NCBI GenBank assembly: GCA_030247885.1
Contig: JAPDRO010000003.1
Span: 930,001-994,000 of the forward strand
DNA: 64,000 nucleotides
DNA from: Taxawa tesnikishii (nom. ined.)
Taxonomy: Eukaryota > Ascomycota > Dothideomycetes > Dothideales
Direction of reading: 5' to 3'
Shown: positions 1 to 11,911 of the stretch, piece by piece
Layout of the letters: the number at the start of each line of letters is the position of its first letter
How positions within the stretch are numbered: position 1 is the stretch's first letter
The notes under the pieces: model-generated
What the model was told of the DNA's origin: nothing
What the model saw: only the letters and a program-made list of their open reading frames with translations
Database searches by the model: none
Translations under genes and position numbers: made by a program

Positions 1-1648
1 CGCACCGACAGCTCCCTTCCTAGCCTCGCCAGCACTCGCGATCAACTCTCTGTTCTCAACGACTATCTTCTCATATTGCGCCTTCAAAACGTTGGGTGGA
101 TATCTGAACCCGACCTTCTTCTGAAGCGTGTCGGCAATCATGATCCATCTCTGGCTATTCCATGCGATTTCGACCTCGCGCTTGGCGGCGATGAAGTGGA
201 CAATGTCCTCCCCGCGTACGGTCGTGAAGATGGCTTGGAGCCTGTTGGCCCTGTTAGGGAGCGTGGACTTCTTGGGATCGTGGCCTGAAAGTTCGCCCCA
301 GCGATTGTTGACCTGCTCCCAGGTGTAGGCGTCGGGATCGGCTTCCCTGGCCTGCTGTAGGTCAGCCAGAACTGGAAAGATGATAACACGATGTGAGAGC
401 ACCGTATTGGACACATGGTACTACTCACCGCTACCATGCGGACGAGCTCTTTGTCTGCCTCTGTGGCATCGTCAAAGGACTTTGGGAATGGGACTCTGGG
501 GTTCTGTGACAATGCACGTTAGTCCGCTACTTCCTCGCATGTGTATTCAATCCTAGACAGTCCTACAATGTCCACGGGCGCCTTGCGGTTGCGGTCCTTG
601 ACCGGCCTCGCAGCAGCTCTGCCTTTTCTCTTGACCATGTTCGCCGGTTTGTCCTCGTCGCTGTCAACGTTCATGGTTTTGGCCTTAGCCGGTGTCTTCT
701 GCTTCGCGGACGTGCTCTTCTGCTTCTTGGCTGGCGACTCCAGCTCCTCGTCATCAGACGCTCCAGCGGCTTTACCACGCTTCTTAGATGTGGTGCCTCC
801 GGTGCTGGCGCCTTTGCCTTCGAATGGCGTTTTCTGTAGCGTTACCTTAGATTTGAGAGCAGCTTTGCCCTTGCCCTTGATGGTCGGCCGCGGGGTGGGG
901 TCCCCAGCGTCCTCTGCGGATTCGGTGGTGTCGCCCGTGTGCTTCGAGGCGTCGATAGCTTTGACCGGAGTCTTGACATTGCCTTTACCTTTGACAGATG
1001 GCGGTGACGGAGCATAAGCATCTTCGTTGGATTCCGTAGTGTCTCCTGTATGTTTTGGATTGTCTCTGGCTTTTGGGGAGTCTTGTCCTTGCCTGCTATT
1101 CCCTTCTTCTTTGGTCCCGCAACTGGTGTCGGCGTTTCGTCACGTTCAGGCGTGAGATCCTTACTCGCCACGCTTGGCGTGATCTGCACAGGCTTGGATG
1201 GGGCGGCAGGTGACTGCGAGTATGGTCCGCCTGGGGTAGGGACGTCGTTCAGGTCCATGTTATCGTAGTCTACAGCATCATGATCTGGAGGCGGCTGAAG
1301 CTCGACAGTCGGAAGCACATCATCTGTTTGAGGGCTTGATGGGATCGGGGGTGTTTCAGGTCCGGGAAGAGGCGGTGTCTCCATAGCAGCGGTAGTATGG
1401 ATTGGTGAAGACTCGGATAGCGTAGATTTTGATGGTGTAGTACCGGTTGGTACACTCGAAACCCAATCGGACGTAGCGTTATCTGAGTTATGTCGGTTAG
1501 TGCCCAAAGTTATGACAGGAGCCGGGAGCGGTGTTATTGGACTGGTCGCAACATGGGCATCATCTCCACAGGCCTTCAGTGGAAGTCCCTGCCATTTGCG
1601 CAGATCGTTCTTCAGCTCTAGGTCGATGTCGTTTTCCTTGTCGGACAT
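1..1648 (-). CDS. Hypothetical charged nuclear-type protein, partial at 3' end
   Basis: The gene starts at the ATG complementary to 1648 (MSDKENDIDL) and runs off the left edge. The first half is Ser/Thr/Pro-rich. The middle is Lys-rich with repeated short units: KHTGDTTES occurs twice, near 1050 and 935. The C-terminal part has a compact Trp-containing block (YTWEQVNNRWGEL) that looks like a SANT/Myb-type DNA-binding fold; this is inference. An intron at about 507-570 (donor GTAGGA, acceptor CACAG) joins PVDI to NPRVPFPK. A second one at about 365-425 (donor GTGAGT) joins RMVA to QAREADPD. The reading frame changes by one base at the T4 run 1053-1056: adding one base restores QKHTGDTTES. Function unknown. 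Confidence 0.6.
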
Positions 1649-2374
1649 TGTTGCAACATGATACAAATGTGAATAGTACTTACGGTATGATCGGTAAACA
1701 GAAGTGAGTTTGGGTGCTCTCGAAGGGAGCAACTGAGGCCTAACTGTATTGGGCAAAGACAGGCAGAAGAAGCCAGAAGCAGTTGCTTTGTTTGAGAACA
1801 CGACCGTCGTGCTGTCTTGACGGGACATGTGCGTGCGTGGAGGGAAAGAAGATTCGGCAGTGAAGCTTCATTCAGCTGTTCCTGCCTTGAGTCCAGCGGC
1901 GTGCATGTGAACAGTTTGTTCGATCGAGAAGGTATTACAGGGAAGGATAAAAAAGTTTGAGAGAAAAGACTGCCACAGAAGTATAACGACCCGCTGTCCG
2001 TATCAAATGTCATGCTTCTCGTCACTTCACGCTGCCAATGACTGCAAGCCCGTCTACCAACTGAGAGCAAGATTGTCAGCACAACCAAACGGGCCGCACA
2101 ATCGGCACGCTCAGGATATATTTCCGCAGTTTCGTAGCCCAGCCGTCTTATGAGCACATTAGTATCGTTAGCGAGTCCTGGAACCAATGAGATAAGAATG
2201 AAATCGAGATACCTCCCTGTATCTCCGGATTGATGCCAACGCGTTTGCTCACGGGAGCTTCGCACATCGAATGGAAAACGGGAAGCGTTTGCGCCCGGCG
2301 TGATCACCCAGCAACGTCTCTCACATCGCAAGCACTTTCGACCAACGGGCGGTTGTGACACATCAATCCCAGTA
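1649..2374. other. Intergenic region, no supported gene
   Basis: This lies between the start of the left-edge gene and the stop of the F-box gene, both on the minus strand. It must hold the promoter of the former and the 3' end of the latter. A long open frame on the minus strand (1618-2361) shows no recognisable domain or composition bias and is probably chance. Confidence 0.5.
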
Positions 2375-3733
2375 CTATGATCTCCGCTTCCGCACTACCT
2401 CCAACAATTCTCTCAACGCCTGCGCATCTTCTTCGTCACAATCTGGCCTTTTCACGGGCTCGTCATCCCAAGAGTTGAAGCCCGTCCCTTCGTCTTCCAG
2501 CCATGGGGACGGTCCCGTGCCAGCATCAAAGAAGGCATACCTCTTCGGAAGCATGCTGGACTTCAATCTCTCTGCCTGCGCAAATATGCGTCCTCCGCTC
2601 CAATCACCAGCACCAAAGGCGAACCATCCCAGCTTTGGCAAGCCCTCTTTCAACTTGTTCAGGTAATCATGCCAGCGACCTTCGTAAAGCCACGATTCTT
2701 TGTAGGGACGTCCACGACCCGTACCACCCCGGCGCGGTTTGCGGATGATGTAACGATCCTCCCCACAAGGCTCTCCACACATTTGGGCGCCGACAATGAT
2801 AGGGCAGTCGTCCAGGATCAGCTCCTCTAGGGTATCAGCATGCGACAAAATCCAGTCGAGCTGCTTGTCGTGGGTGAAACTCAAGTTGCCCAAGATCAGA
2901 GACCTGAGCTTGGGGAAGTGCGGAGGGTCGTATCGCGGATAGTAGCCCCAATACATTTCCCTTGCATAGAGCTTGAGATGAGTGAGCTGATGCCGCATGG
3001 GCTCAAGCCAGTATTGGTTGAGTTCTGTAGCGAAGAAAGTGTGGGCCTCCGGGATATCGAGTGTGTGTTCTGGCGCAGCGTCATCGTACTCGGTGGCGAT
3101 ACTCAGAGATAAGCTGTTGATCCTAGACCTGACAGCTTGGAAGTCTGTCTGGAATTTGGACACGGTGGAGCTGGTAAGGGCCTCCGGTGTAATGTTCTGA
3201 AGATTTTCGAGTGCGATGCTGTGCACGCTCAGAGCCGGATGGTGCTCGTGATTGAGACCCGCGAATAAGCTCTTCAAGATGGGTACCCTAAACTTAACCT
3301 GCTCAGGAATATGATGCCTCTGCAGAAATCCTTTTCCAGGTCCGGCACAGTCTTTGGCGAAAGTAAGATGTACGGATTTGAGGTTAGAGAAGCGTCCCAC
3401 GTCCTCCAGGGCTTGGAGGAAACTCTCTAGAGGTTCCTCTCCGCCCCCGCCCCCGTCCTCTTCCTCATCAGGGTCCTCTCTCGTCTGAAAGATGACCTTG
3501 GCGACAGCGGCTTTTAGTTCGGGATGCTCCAGGATCTTAGTGTACCGCTCTGTGCTTTGGTCGGTCGACAAGACCTTGACTGTACGGAAGAGACGGTGCG
3601 TAGAAGCCCTCGATAGATTCTTGGAAACGCATCTCAATGCGCGGAGTGCGGACATGTCGTACGCCACCTCCTCGGCCGCAGCAGCGATAGCAACGAGGAG
3701 TTCGGCAGGCAGATGGTCGAGTTGTATCGGCAT
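2375..3733 (-). CDS. F-box-like protein, 452 aa
   Basis: This is a single uninterrupted frame. The N-terminus (LDHLPAELLVAIAAAAEE, then LRALRCVSKNLSRAS) matches the F-box layout: a Leu-Pro motif followed by two helices and a conserved CVSK/CK-type segment. The rest has scattered leucine-rich stretches (LTHLKLY, FPKLRSLILGNL, LEELILDDCPI) that read as degenerate LRRs. An acidic Gly-rich insert (DEEEDGGGGGEE) lies near residue 95. F-box proteins normally hand substrates to SCF ubiquitin ligases through Skp1; the substrate cannot be told. The ATG at 3733 is chosen because the F-box starts directly after it. Confidence 0.75.
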   Translation of the reverse strand: MPIQLDHLPAELLVAIAAAAEEVAYDMSALRALRCVSKNLSRASTHRLFRTVKVLSTDQSTERYTKILEHPELKAAVAKVIFQTREDPDEEEDGGGGGEEPLESFLQALEDVGRFSNLKSVHLTFAKDCAGPGKGFLQRHHIPEQVKFRVPILKSLFAGLNHEHHPALSVHSIALENLQNITPEALTSSTVSKFQTDFQAVRSRINSLSLSIATEYDDAAPEHTLDIPEAHTFFATELNQYWLEPMRHQLTHLKLYAREMYWGYYPRYDPPHFPKLRSLILGNLSFTHDKQLDWILSHADTLEELILDDCPIIVGAQMCGEPCGEDRYIIRKPRRGGTGRGRPYKESWLYEGRWHDYLNKLKEGLPKLGWFAFGAGDWSGGRIFAQAERLKSSMLPKRYAFFDAGTGPSPWLEDEGTGFNSWDDEPVKRPDCDEEDAQALRELLEVVRKRRS

Positions 3734-5508
3734 GGTTAATGTTGATCAGGGACGGATTGTGATGCTGTGTAGGAAGAGGGCGTCTGACCGATATATCTAT
3801 ACATGCACACACTTAGCGCGCCCCGAGGCAACAACTCAATCGTTCCAGGCAGTATCACTACGCTACGCCGCGCGCGCCACCGACAGTTGAGGTTGATCGA
3901 GCAGCAGACCAGCGCAGGCAGCGGCACCATAGCGCTGTTGGATCAGGGGCACGGGCATGGGTGTGGTAAAAATAGGCAGAGGTTGGACCCTGGGCTAGTG
4001 GAAGCCATAGAAGGAAGGTAGAATGGAGAAGGGGAAGGGAGAAGGAAAGCGCGCGGAAAGCGCAGAAGCGGAAAGAGGAAAACCTCCGTTCCGGTGGAGT
4101 TGGGTAAACAGGCAACAACAACAACAACAACACTTTGACTCGAAACGCGACGACAACGATATCCTGTATACTCCTTCCTTCCCCTCCATTCTGTGCCTTT
4201 GAACATCGCGCACCCTTACATTTGTGTTGGACGTGGAAGAGAACATAGAGAAAGGAGTTAGTCTTGAGTGAAGATGCTCTTTTGCCAGTCCACAGTCACG
4301 TTTCCTGTTCGGTACGACATCGACGCGCCCGCCGCCTCGAATGCGACATCATCCCTCTCTCCATCTTCCACAGCGTCGAGTCCTTCCCTCTCATTCTACA
4401 ACACAGACAGGACTGTAACCCCTCGTCTGAGAGACGACCTTATGCGCCTCTTCGAGTGTGACTGGCAATCTCGCGATTCTATCTGCCGAACTGTCGTAGT
4501 CGCCCCAACTGACACCCGAAGCCAGGGCCTTGGTCTGATCCATAGCAAACAGCAAACATCATAGTCGCCTGGACCCCATGGATCCCCTGGCTTTTCAGCT
4601 TTTCGTGACCCCAACCGAGTCCGCACACCTCAGTCGAAGCAGGTCCCGGGCCAACCAGTCCCCTTTCAGTGCCGCTCCCAGCCGTCCATGCGTGGTAGCA
4701 TATACTAGCCTAAGGCATTACCTTACCAACAACCATCTTATCATGTCGATCGGAGACTAGCCATTTCCTCAGATACATGGCTGAGCAGCCGTTTAGAACA
4801 ACGGCAGGCGTCAGCCTACTGCCCGAATGGTGTCTGTTGATGGGACCATGTCGATGCTCCTAAAACATGGCAGCCAGCTCATGTCCACGTTGATTGCTAC
4901 ATGCAAGCAAACAAGACGCGCAGTTGTAACTCCTGCCGTCGCCTTGGCGCACCCTCGTCCACTGCTCGGTCTTGTTCCAGATATGCGTCAAAATCGAATC
5001 GATCACGGAGCCAGACTTGTTAGGTGTTGTTTCCTATCCAAGGAATACGAGAAGTCGATCACACGAGTTTCCGTGAGTCGGGACTGGGATCGGGTCAGGT
5101 TTCGGTGAGTTTGGGCACCGGAATCGTCTAATGACCATCCCCGGTGTTGCACTCGTCGCCTGCGCTCGAACCGGCGTGCAGAAATATCGTTGGTTCGGGG
5201 AACCGTGCTGGTACCTTCTCATAGTATAGCTTTATCACGCGCCGAGCAACATGCAGGGTAGCCATCCTTCGAGCTCCGATGGACTCGATTGCCTGGCCTC
5301 TTTTCAGACTGCCGCGCATGGCTGTGCTCTCCCCTGGTATGCGCTTATGTCGTGCATGAACCTTTCGTTCGTCCGTGGTCTCCGAAGCAACATCTCACAC
5401 GAATATACCGCAGGCCTGCCATACTGTCTCACCGTATCATCATGCAAGGCTGAGTGAACTGATTTCTGCCCAACGGGTGACTAACGATGTTACCCAAGCG
5501 CAGCACTG
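3734..5508. other. Intergenic region with CAA microsatellite; no firm gene
   Basis: This is the divergent gap between the F-box gene (minus) and the unknown gene at 5509 (plus). It holds a (CAA)7-type run at about 4113-4133 and a purine-rich tract at 4020-4080. A 98-codon frame starting at 4268 is Ser-rich and has no recognisable domain; it might be an upstream exon but no splice partner is convincing. Confidence 0.45.
4113..4133 (+). repeat. CAA trinucleotide microsatellite
   Basis: About seven uninterrupted CAA units, in the presumed promoter region between two divergent genes. Confidence 0.85.
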
Positions 5509-6665
5509 ATGGCCGACCGACTCTTAAAGCGGGAACAAACGCACTACGATCTCGCTCTTCATCAGTCACACACCACCTCCAAACCTTCAGCTTTTCAACA
5601 AGACCGTCAAACAAAGGCTCAAAGTTATGCCGCCCATATCAAGTATGGTTTTGGCCAGACCTCCTCTCGCTTTGAGGCCGCGGAGCTATGAAGACCTCGC
5701 CTTGACGAACTACAGTGGTCCTAGTTGGTCTTCATATCCCAGTCATCACATCAGCCGCTGGACGCCAGGGCTTGCCGAACTGGCGGGACGTGGAGGAATT
5801 CTCGACGAGGGACACATTGCCAGACTGGTCCGCAGCTCGCCGCTCATACGGGGTCCGCTGCCGATCGCGCCCAGCAGACTCGAAAACGCCATCTTTGACA
5901 TCCTGGCCGTTGGCGAGCATGAGGAGAACGAAGCATCCAAGCATCTGCTGCTCACGAACATGCTCAACAAGCTTCGACTGGCGGACATGCATCGTCCACT
6001 TCGCTCTGTGCGCTCTCCTTCCAGATTTCCGAGGACTCTGGACCTTACCCGTTGTCTTGCAGCCTGCTCCCGCTTGCTCAAGAGCGGGCCCACAGCTTCG
6101 GTGCTCAGCGGCTTCTGGAATCAGCATTCCAAGCAGATCATCGCCGAGGAGAGCCCCTAGCGCTGGCAGTCTGGTGCGACGCAATCGCGGACGCTTACAC
6201 GAGGGGAGGAGAACAAGTCGGATGCCTCAAGAGCGTGTGAGCGCACCCTTCTTCTTCCACAAACGACATCGAACATCTCCATGCTGATCTGACAACAGAT
6301 ATACCAAGAGGCCCGAAGTCGTCGACTACATTACTCCGGACTTGTGTCGACACGAGGCCAGAATCCTCCAGTACTTTGGCATCATCCGGGACAATCAGGA
6401 TTATCGCGACGCGCTCCAGCGACCCGAGCGTTACCCGGACCTCCGCCCACGCAGTCCCTGGGATCCTCGCTATGATGCTTACTATGATGACGATGAGTAC
6501 GACGGGCACAGTAGTAGGTACGACGATGAAAGAGAAATAGGCCGCAGCGTGAAGAAAACGGTGCGCATGTGTATGAATCCCGACTATGCCCGCCGCTACA
6601 ACGACCGCCGCCGGCGCAGAGACAGGGACTGGGACGCTTGGACCGAAGACGATGACTGGCTTTGA
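5509..6665 (+). CDS. Hypothetical protein with acidic/Tyr and Arg-rich C-terminus
   Basis: The coding path is pieced together. It starts at ATG 5509 (MADRLLKREQTHY), passes to the next frame near 5688 (SYEDLALTNYSGPSW), and returns to the first frame near 6010 (CALSFQISEDSGPYPL). It then crosses an intron at about 6239-6297 (donor GTGAGC, acceptor ACAG) into VYTKRPEVVDYITPDLCRHEAR. The two frame changes are single-base and have no splice sites, so they look like indels. The C-terminus has a Tyr/Asp block (YDAYYDDDEYD) and an Arg block (RRRRRDRD). No known domain is recognised and function is unknown. The last exon (6298-6665) is the best supported part. Confidence 0.5.
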
Positions 6666-7170
6666 GCCTTGGTCTGATAACCAAGGTGTTCAACGAATGG
6701 GATGTCGGCACGATTGCATTTTGAGATCTAACCAACATCACTTCAGGGTAGCCTTGACACAGCGAAAAAACAGAATAGGGGGATATGTGTCGTTCCTTGG
6801 TGCTTGGGCGAAGGGTTGAATGGAAGGTGTCGGAGCTGCCCGGTTCGCGAGACTAAAGACCCTGATGATTTCCTTGCAGGTTTCCTTGCGACTCTCTCTA
6901 GTGCGGATGTCTTACCGTTGCCAGTTGCAGACCTATACTCGATGTTGACGACCTAGCTTCAAACACACATACAAAACATGAATAAATGATGGTTTCTTTA
7001 GAGGTCGGCTTCGCTTCTCGTCTCGAACAGAAGTCTGCGTCTCTGCCAATGCTGGCAGAATGGGGTACCTCTTCTACGAACACAGAAAGACATGAAGCGG
7101 TTGAGCACGACGCACCACCACGAAAGCAAAAAAGGGTCGACGTCTTTTCCACAACAAGAAATGCAAAAGT
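6666..7170. other. Intergenic, nothing recognised
   Basis: This is the gap between the stop of the unknown gene at 6665 and tRNA-Glu. No coding or structural feature stands out. Confidence 0.5.
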
Positions 7171-7269
7171 TTCCGAAACGGGGAATTGAACCCCGGCCTT
7201 ACCGGATTTCAGTTCGAGGAGTACTCGACGCTTGAGAGCGGTAAATCCTAGCCACTAGACCATTTCGGA
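7171..7269 (-). tRNA. tRNA-Glu(CTC) with a 27-nt intron
   Basis: On the minus strand the acceptor TCCGAAA pairs with TTTCGGA. The D arm is GTCT..GGAT. The anticodon stem TACCG/CGGTA encloses loop CTCTCA plus base 38. The T arm is CGGGG TTCAATT CCCCG. The anticodon is CTC, reading GAG (Glu). Extra sequence sits one base 3' of the anticodon, at the standard nuclear tRNA intron position: 7206-7232, 27 nt. Base 38 is at 7205. Confidence 0.93.
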
Positions 7270-7608
7270 TGTTATTATTCAACATTAGTTTTTACTGTAT
7301 ATATAAACTTCAATATCGGGTCGCCGCATGCTTCGTGGAAATCCATATCCACGTCGCAGGGGACTGGTGTGATCAATCTAGTCCTGCCTTACTTCGGTAG
7401 TCGTTTGGCCCTCGACTGACCGTTGCGAATATCAGACGGACAACAACGCATGAACGAGAAAAGAATTTTCATCATAGTCTACCGATCTATCTTCTCATCA
7501 ACACCCATGGATAAAAACCTCCGCATTTGCGCGTCGCTATGCCCTTTCCCATCCTTGTGCTTTTTCTATTTCATTACCAACCGGCCTTCGTTTTGCGGCC
7601 GTGGGTTC
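7270..7608. other. Intergenic, tRNA 5' flank and Hsp88 3' flank
   Basis: AT-richer sequence between tRNA-Glu and the Hsp88 stop codon. It should contain the Hsp88 3' UTR. No gene is seen. Confidence 0.5.
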
Positions 7609-10075
7609 CTAGTCCATTTCCTCGACCTCCGCCTTGTCGGCCGGCGGCGCATCGCTCATCTCGGTGTCCTTCTTGGATGCTTCCTCGGCGGCCTTCTTCT
7701 CATCCTCGGCCTTCTTGGCGGCCTCCTGCTCGGCACGCTTCCGGGCAGCCTCTTCTTCCTGCTTCTTGAGAACGGCCTGGCGCTCCTCTTCTTGCTTGTC
7801 GAGATAACGCTGGACGATTGGACCGGCAACCGAGCGGATCTCCTCGATCTTGCTGACGTAGACGGCCTTTGTCGCGTCTTCACCCTCGTCGTACAACCAG
7901 TCCTGAAATATCCCGTTAGTATGCCGTGTATGAATCCCGTAAATATAGAGATAATTCATGACTTACCTCACTGGCCTCCAACTTGGCTCTGACCTTCTCC
8001 TTCTCCTCATCGCTTGCGAACTCGGCGTACTGGTCGTCGATCTTACCCCTCAGCTCGTAAATGTAGCTCTCAAGCTCGTTCTTCTTATCCTCGGTGTCCG
8101 CGACCAACTTGTCCTCGGCAATCATCTGGTACTCTTTCTCGGCCATGTTGTTGATGACGCTAGAGTCGAGAGAGGCAGTGCCAGCAGACAGTGGGAGATC
8201 GCCCTTGCGGACCTGCTTCTTGACCTTGCGCGTCTTCACAGGCTGCTTGGCGTCGCCGTTTGCCGCGTCGGTGTCCATTGCCTGGCTTGTGTCAGCGCTG
8301 TTCTCGATTCTGACGCGCTTGTGCGTGCGCTCAACAGTTTCGCTCGCCGTAACCTCTACGGCGTACGCTTCGGCTTCCGACTGCACTCTGGCTTGAAAGA
8401 GGGGTACACTCACATCTCCCTCCTTCTTCTCCTCCGGAATAGGCTCTTCAACCTCCTGGTCCTCGACGTAGTAGCCTTGCTCAACGTTCAGAATACCGTG
8501 CAGATTCAGTCTAGCCTTGAGCTTGCAGATCATGAAGTCGTTCGCAGAGTCCGCCTTTACACCCTTGACGCTGAAGCGACCTATCCATGGGTTCATCTTG
8601 CCGGGCAGCGAATCAGGCTTGGCATACTTGGCCTCGAGGTCGAAGGCCTGTTTTCTGTAGAAAGTAAGGATTTTGGTTGATGGCATGACGTTGCCACGGT
8701 TAAAGACAGTGAGGCTAGTGTCCTCGTCGGGGATGTCGGCCGACTGCTCCCATGTGAACTCGATGGGGTAGTTGACAATGTCGTGCACGGAGAAGTCACG
8801 GACACGGAAGACGGGGGAGAGGATGGCACAGCTGAAGGCGCAACCACGAGCAATGGCCTCATCAGCGTTGAGAGTGTAGGACAAGGTCTTGCCCTGGAAG
8901 AGGTTCTGCACAGCAGCCTTCAGAGCAGGGACACGTGTGCAACCGCCGACCATCTCAACACTGTCGATGTCCTCAGGCTTGAGCTTGGCCTCAGCAAGAG
9001 CCTGCTCGAGAGGCACAGTAGCGCGGTCGAGCAGAGGCTTGACGAGTTCTTCCAGCTCTTCTCTCTTCAGGAAGCCACGAACGTCCACGTCGTTCATGAG
9101 CGACTCGATGTTGATAGGCGCACCGGCGTTTGCGGACAGAATCTTCTTCAGCTTCTCGCAGGCAGTCGCAACACGGAGCTTCGCCTTGCCGTTCTCGTTG
9201 ATGTCAATCTTGAACTTCTCCTTGAACTCATCGGCAAAGTGGTCCACAATGGCCTTATCGAAGTTGCGACCACCGAAATGCCTGTCGTACGCGGTAGCGA
9301 TAACCTTGAGCTCACCCTTTCTGAACTCGACAACGGAGGCAGTGTAGTCGCTGTGTCCGATATCGACAAAGGCAACACGCCTTGGTTTCTCCTCTGGGCC
9401 TGGCAGGTCGAGCTTGGTAATACCGTAACCGAGCGCAGTAGCGGTGGTCTCGTTGATCAGGCGCAGCACCTTCAGGCCAGCAATCTCAGCGGCATCCAAC
9501 AGACTCCTCCTTTGCGCGTCCGTATACCATGCTGGAACACCGATGACCATGTCGTTTACTGGAAGCTTCAACTCAGCGGAAGCGGTCTGCCTGGCCTTGG
9601 TAAGGAACATGGCAGCAAGCTGGGTGGCAGTGAACTGCTCCTTCTTGCCCAGGTATGAGACCTCGGCGCCAACCTGGCCGTTGATGTCCACCAGCGGTGC
9701 TGAGACGAAGTCCTGCTCAATCTGCACATCCGGGTCCTTGAGCGACCGTCCAGCCAACCGTGTCAGAGAGCCGACGGTATTCTTAAGGTTAGAGATCTCT
9801 TGTGTCTTTGCAGCCTCGCCAATGTATCTCTGCTTAGGGCCGAAGGAAACGAGGGCAGGGGTCGCGCGGTTGGAGACTTCGTTGGTGATCACATCGACAC
9901 CGCGGTTTCTGGCGACAGCCTGAGCAAACAGATGTTAGCCTAGCGGCTATGAAGGTGACGGCGAGGATGTACTTACAATAACGGCATTTTGCGTGCCGAA
10001 GTCGAGACCGACTACACTATAAAGCAGTCAGTTCCCTGTCGGTAAGCGTGCAGCGCATGCAATTACTCACGACAT
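7609..10075 (-). CDS. hsp88: Hsp88/Sse1, Hsp110-family chaperone
   Basis: This Hsp70-superfamily protein acts as a nucleotide exchange factor for cytosolic Hsp70 and holds unfolded proteins. Exons on the minus strand are 10075-10071, 10016-9977, 9919-8414, 8281-7967 and 7902-7609. The N-terminus reads MSVVGLDFGTQNAV, the Hsp110 form of the ATPase phosphate-binding loop. The ATPase lobe (INETTATALGYG, GGRNFD, VEMVGGCTRVPAL) is followed by the beta-sandwich and a long helical lid. The C-terminus is rich in E/K/A and ends in PADKAEVEEMD. The first exon codes only five bases. The segment 8282-8413 is open in frame but starts GTGAGT and ends CCAG; removing it gives GDAMDTD, which matches Hsp88 relatives. 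I treat it as a 132-nt intron. Predicted length is about 719 aa. Confidence 0.95.
8282..8413 (-). other. In-frame 132-nt intron of hsp88
   Basis: Donor GTGAGT and acceptor AGCCAG flank exactly 44 stop-free codons. Splicing joins EGD to AMDTD. Because it is a multiple of three and open, retention would give a protein with a 44-residue insert in the acidic loop. Confidence 0.75.
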
Positions 10076-10875
10076 GTTATCCGGTTATCAATCTCTATGT
10101 GGTGGATGTAGTGGGGGTAGTGAAAGTTCGGTGAGAGATGGATCGTTGTCCTGGGTTTCTGGTTTAGCAAGCGGGGATTGTTTTGGTCGTATAAAGCGAT
10201 TGATCGTACGTGTGCAGGAGTCGAGGGAGATTTGTGGGTATACAGGGCGACGCGACAGTCGAGGTGTCTTGTTTGGCGTAAGAGGTTTCTCGAGCCTTCC
10301 GCCGCTCTCTTCCAATTTCTTCGCAAAAACGCGGGTCCCGTCGTCACCGCCCAACCCATCGTTCATCGTGCACAGACCTCCACCGAAAGAGCCTCACCAC
10401 TACTCGTTTTTGCAGCAGCCAGTCAGATTGACCGAACAGCCTCTACTCCATGACAACAACAAGGTTGAGCGTATGTTATGGAAACTCAACAGTAGTATAA
10501 ATGTGGCCTTGCAGCGACGGCAAAGTACGATGGCTGAGCACAACACGGTCCGAAACTGGAAAAAGTAGGTTGAAATACATCGTGGTATTGCTGCTACCTT
10601 GTAACGGTAGCCAGTCAATCGCGCCCGTCGTCCATGAGGAGCACTGGTCATCACGGGATATATGATTTGGATAGTATGGAACGGGCTTTTATGCCGTGTG
10701 CTCGTGATGCCATCAAGTACCTTTGCGACCGCTTATATACGTTTCGCACATCCTTTCCTTCCAGCAGACCTGTAAAATCCGCACAGTGTTTGTGCAGCCA
10801 GCAACACTCCAGAGCCGCATGCGCAATGCACAATACAAAACAAGTCATCCTCAAGAGCCAGTGACATCCGCGTTT
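10076..10875. promoter_or_regulatory. hsp88 upstream region
   Basis: This gap lies upstream of the hsp88 start and ends at the stop of the next minus-strand gene. A two-unit heat-shock-element-like core GAAAGTTC is at 10122-10129, only about 50 bases from the start codon. A full three-unit element is not evident. No coding sequence is recognised. Confidence 0.35.
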
Positions 10876-11911
10876 TCAGTAATCATCATCAGCATCGTCC
10901 TCCGCATAGTTCACCCTCTTCGTCTGGCGCCGACCGACAGTGCCTGATAGAGCCCTCTCAACAATCTCGTTCTCTGCAGCTTTTGGCTTGTCGGTCTGTA
11001 GCGCTTGTACGACAGCATCTAGCGCTCGAGTGACAGTATCCTTGAGAGTGGCGTTGAAGTCTTCAGCCTCCCTTTTTTGGGCAGTTGATCCCTGTGCAGG
11101 TATGCCCTGGATGATAGCAATAAGCGGATTGCTTGAAGCACCCCTTCAACACGTCCATAATGGCAGTACGATCTCTTCCCTGGAGTTGCCATGCCCTGAG
11201 GAGTGGTCGCAGTTGCCTCGCCCATTTAACCGCTTTCGCTTGGTCGCGCCACAAGGACACCTGTATTGCCAGATGCTCCAGGTCTTTTGCTTGAGCCAAA
11301 AGTCTGAACGAGCTTTCGGCTGCATAGTCTCCATATAGTACTACTTCAATGTCTCGAAGATGAGTCGCACGTGGTCCGATCTTCTGGAGAAAACTGTGTA
11401 GACCCATGAATCTGTAGAATATGAACCGATTGAAGCCATAGAATACAGACGAGGCTTCCTCGATGACCTGGCGGGAGACACGAAATATGTCCGCATGGGG
11501 TTGGCAGCGAGACTTCTTGCGCTTTCTTGAGGGCGGTGGTGGCCAACCACCCCAATTTCCTCTCACGTTCTCGGGTTTGCCGCCATCGATATGAAGTTTG
11601 ACGCCTCTGCGTACGAGTAGATGGGCGTAGATGATGTTTCGGACCTCGGGTGGCAGGTCCAAGAACCGAAAGTGGTCTTCTGAGAGCGGCTCCAAGACGA
11701 GGATGTGCCGGCCAGCATACCTGCCGTCCGCGGGGTGAGCCTTGATACCATTAGCTTCGTCGTACCATAGCATTGTAGACATAGACCCAACAATTTCCAC
11801 CGAGAAGTTCTTCTTCGAGCGAAGTACGATTGTCTGTACAAATTCGGCAGTCTTGTCGTCCTGCTGTGCGGTAGTCAGTTGTTGCACGGTCGTCGTGGCT
11901 GTCTCAACCAT
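10876..11911 (-). CDS. 2EXR/F-box-like domain protein
   Basis: The main frame starts at ATG 11911 (MVETATTTVQQL). It carries FRFLDLPPEVRNIIYAHLL near residue 80, the core of the fungal 2EXR/F-box-like domain, followed by RVSRQVIEEASSVFYGFNRF. That frame stops near 11063. Another frame directly continues as QGIPAQGSTAQKREAEDF.. to a stop at 10876, ending YAEDDADDDY. The switch is either a 46-nt intron at about 11111-11156 (GTGTTG..TCCAG) or a one-base indel; I cannot decide. A candidate upstream exon at 12097-12126 codes MAPRKAKKQK, with donor GTATAC and a possible acceptor just before 11911. It would add a basic N-terminus. Function unknown. Confidence 0.65.

Noticed and set aside
1618-2361. 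247-codon open frame on the minus strand
   Set aside because: No domain, unlikely composition, and it overlaps the start of a better gene in another frame.
4268-4564. 98-codon Ser-rich plus-strand frame
   Set aside because: No domain, no convincing splice partner or conservation argument; left as intergenic.
8783-9658. 291-codon plus-strand frame inside hsp88
   Set aside because: Antisense shadow of a strongly conserved coding region.
10122-10129. GAAAGTTC as a heat shock element
   Set aside because: Only two units and about 50 bases from the start codon; not enough for a call.
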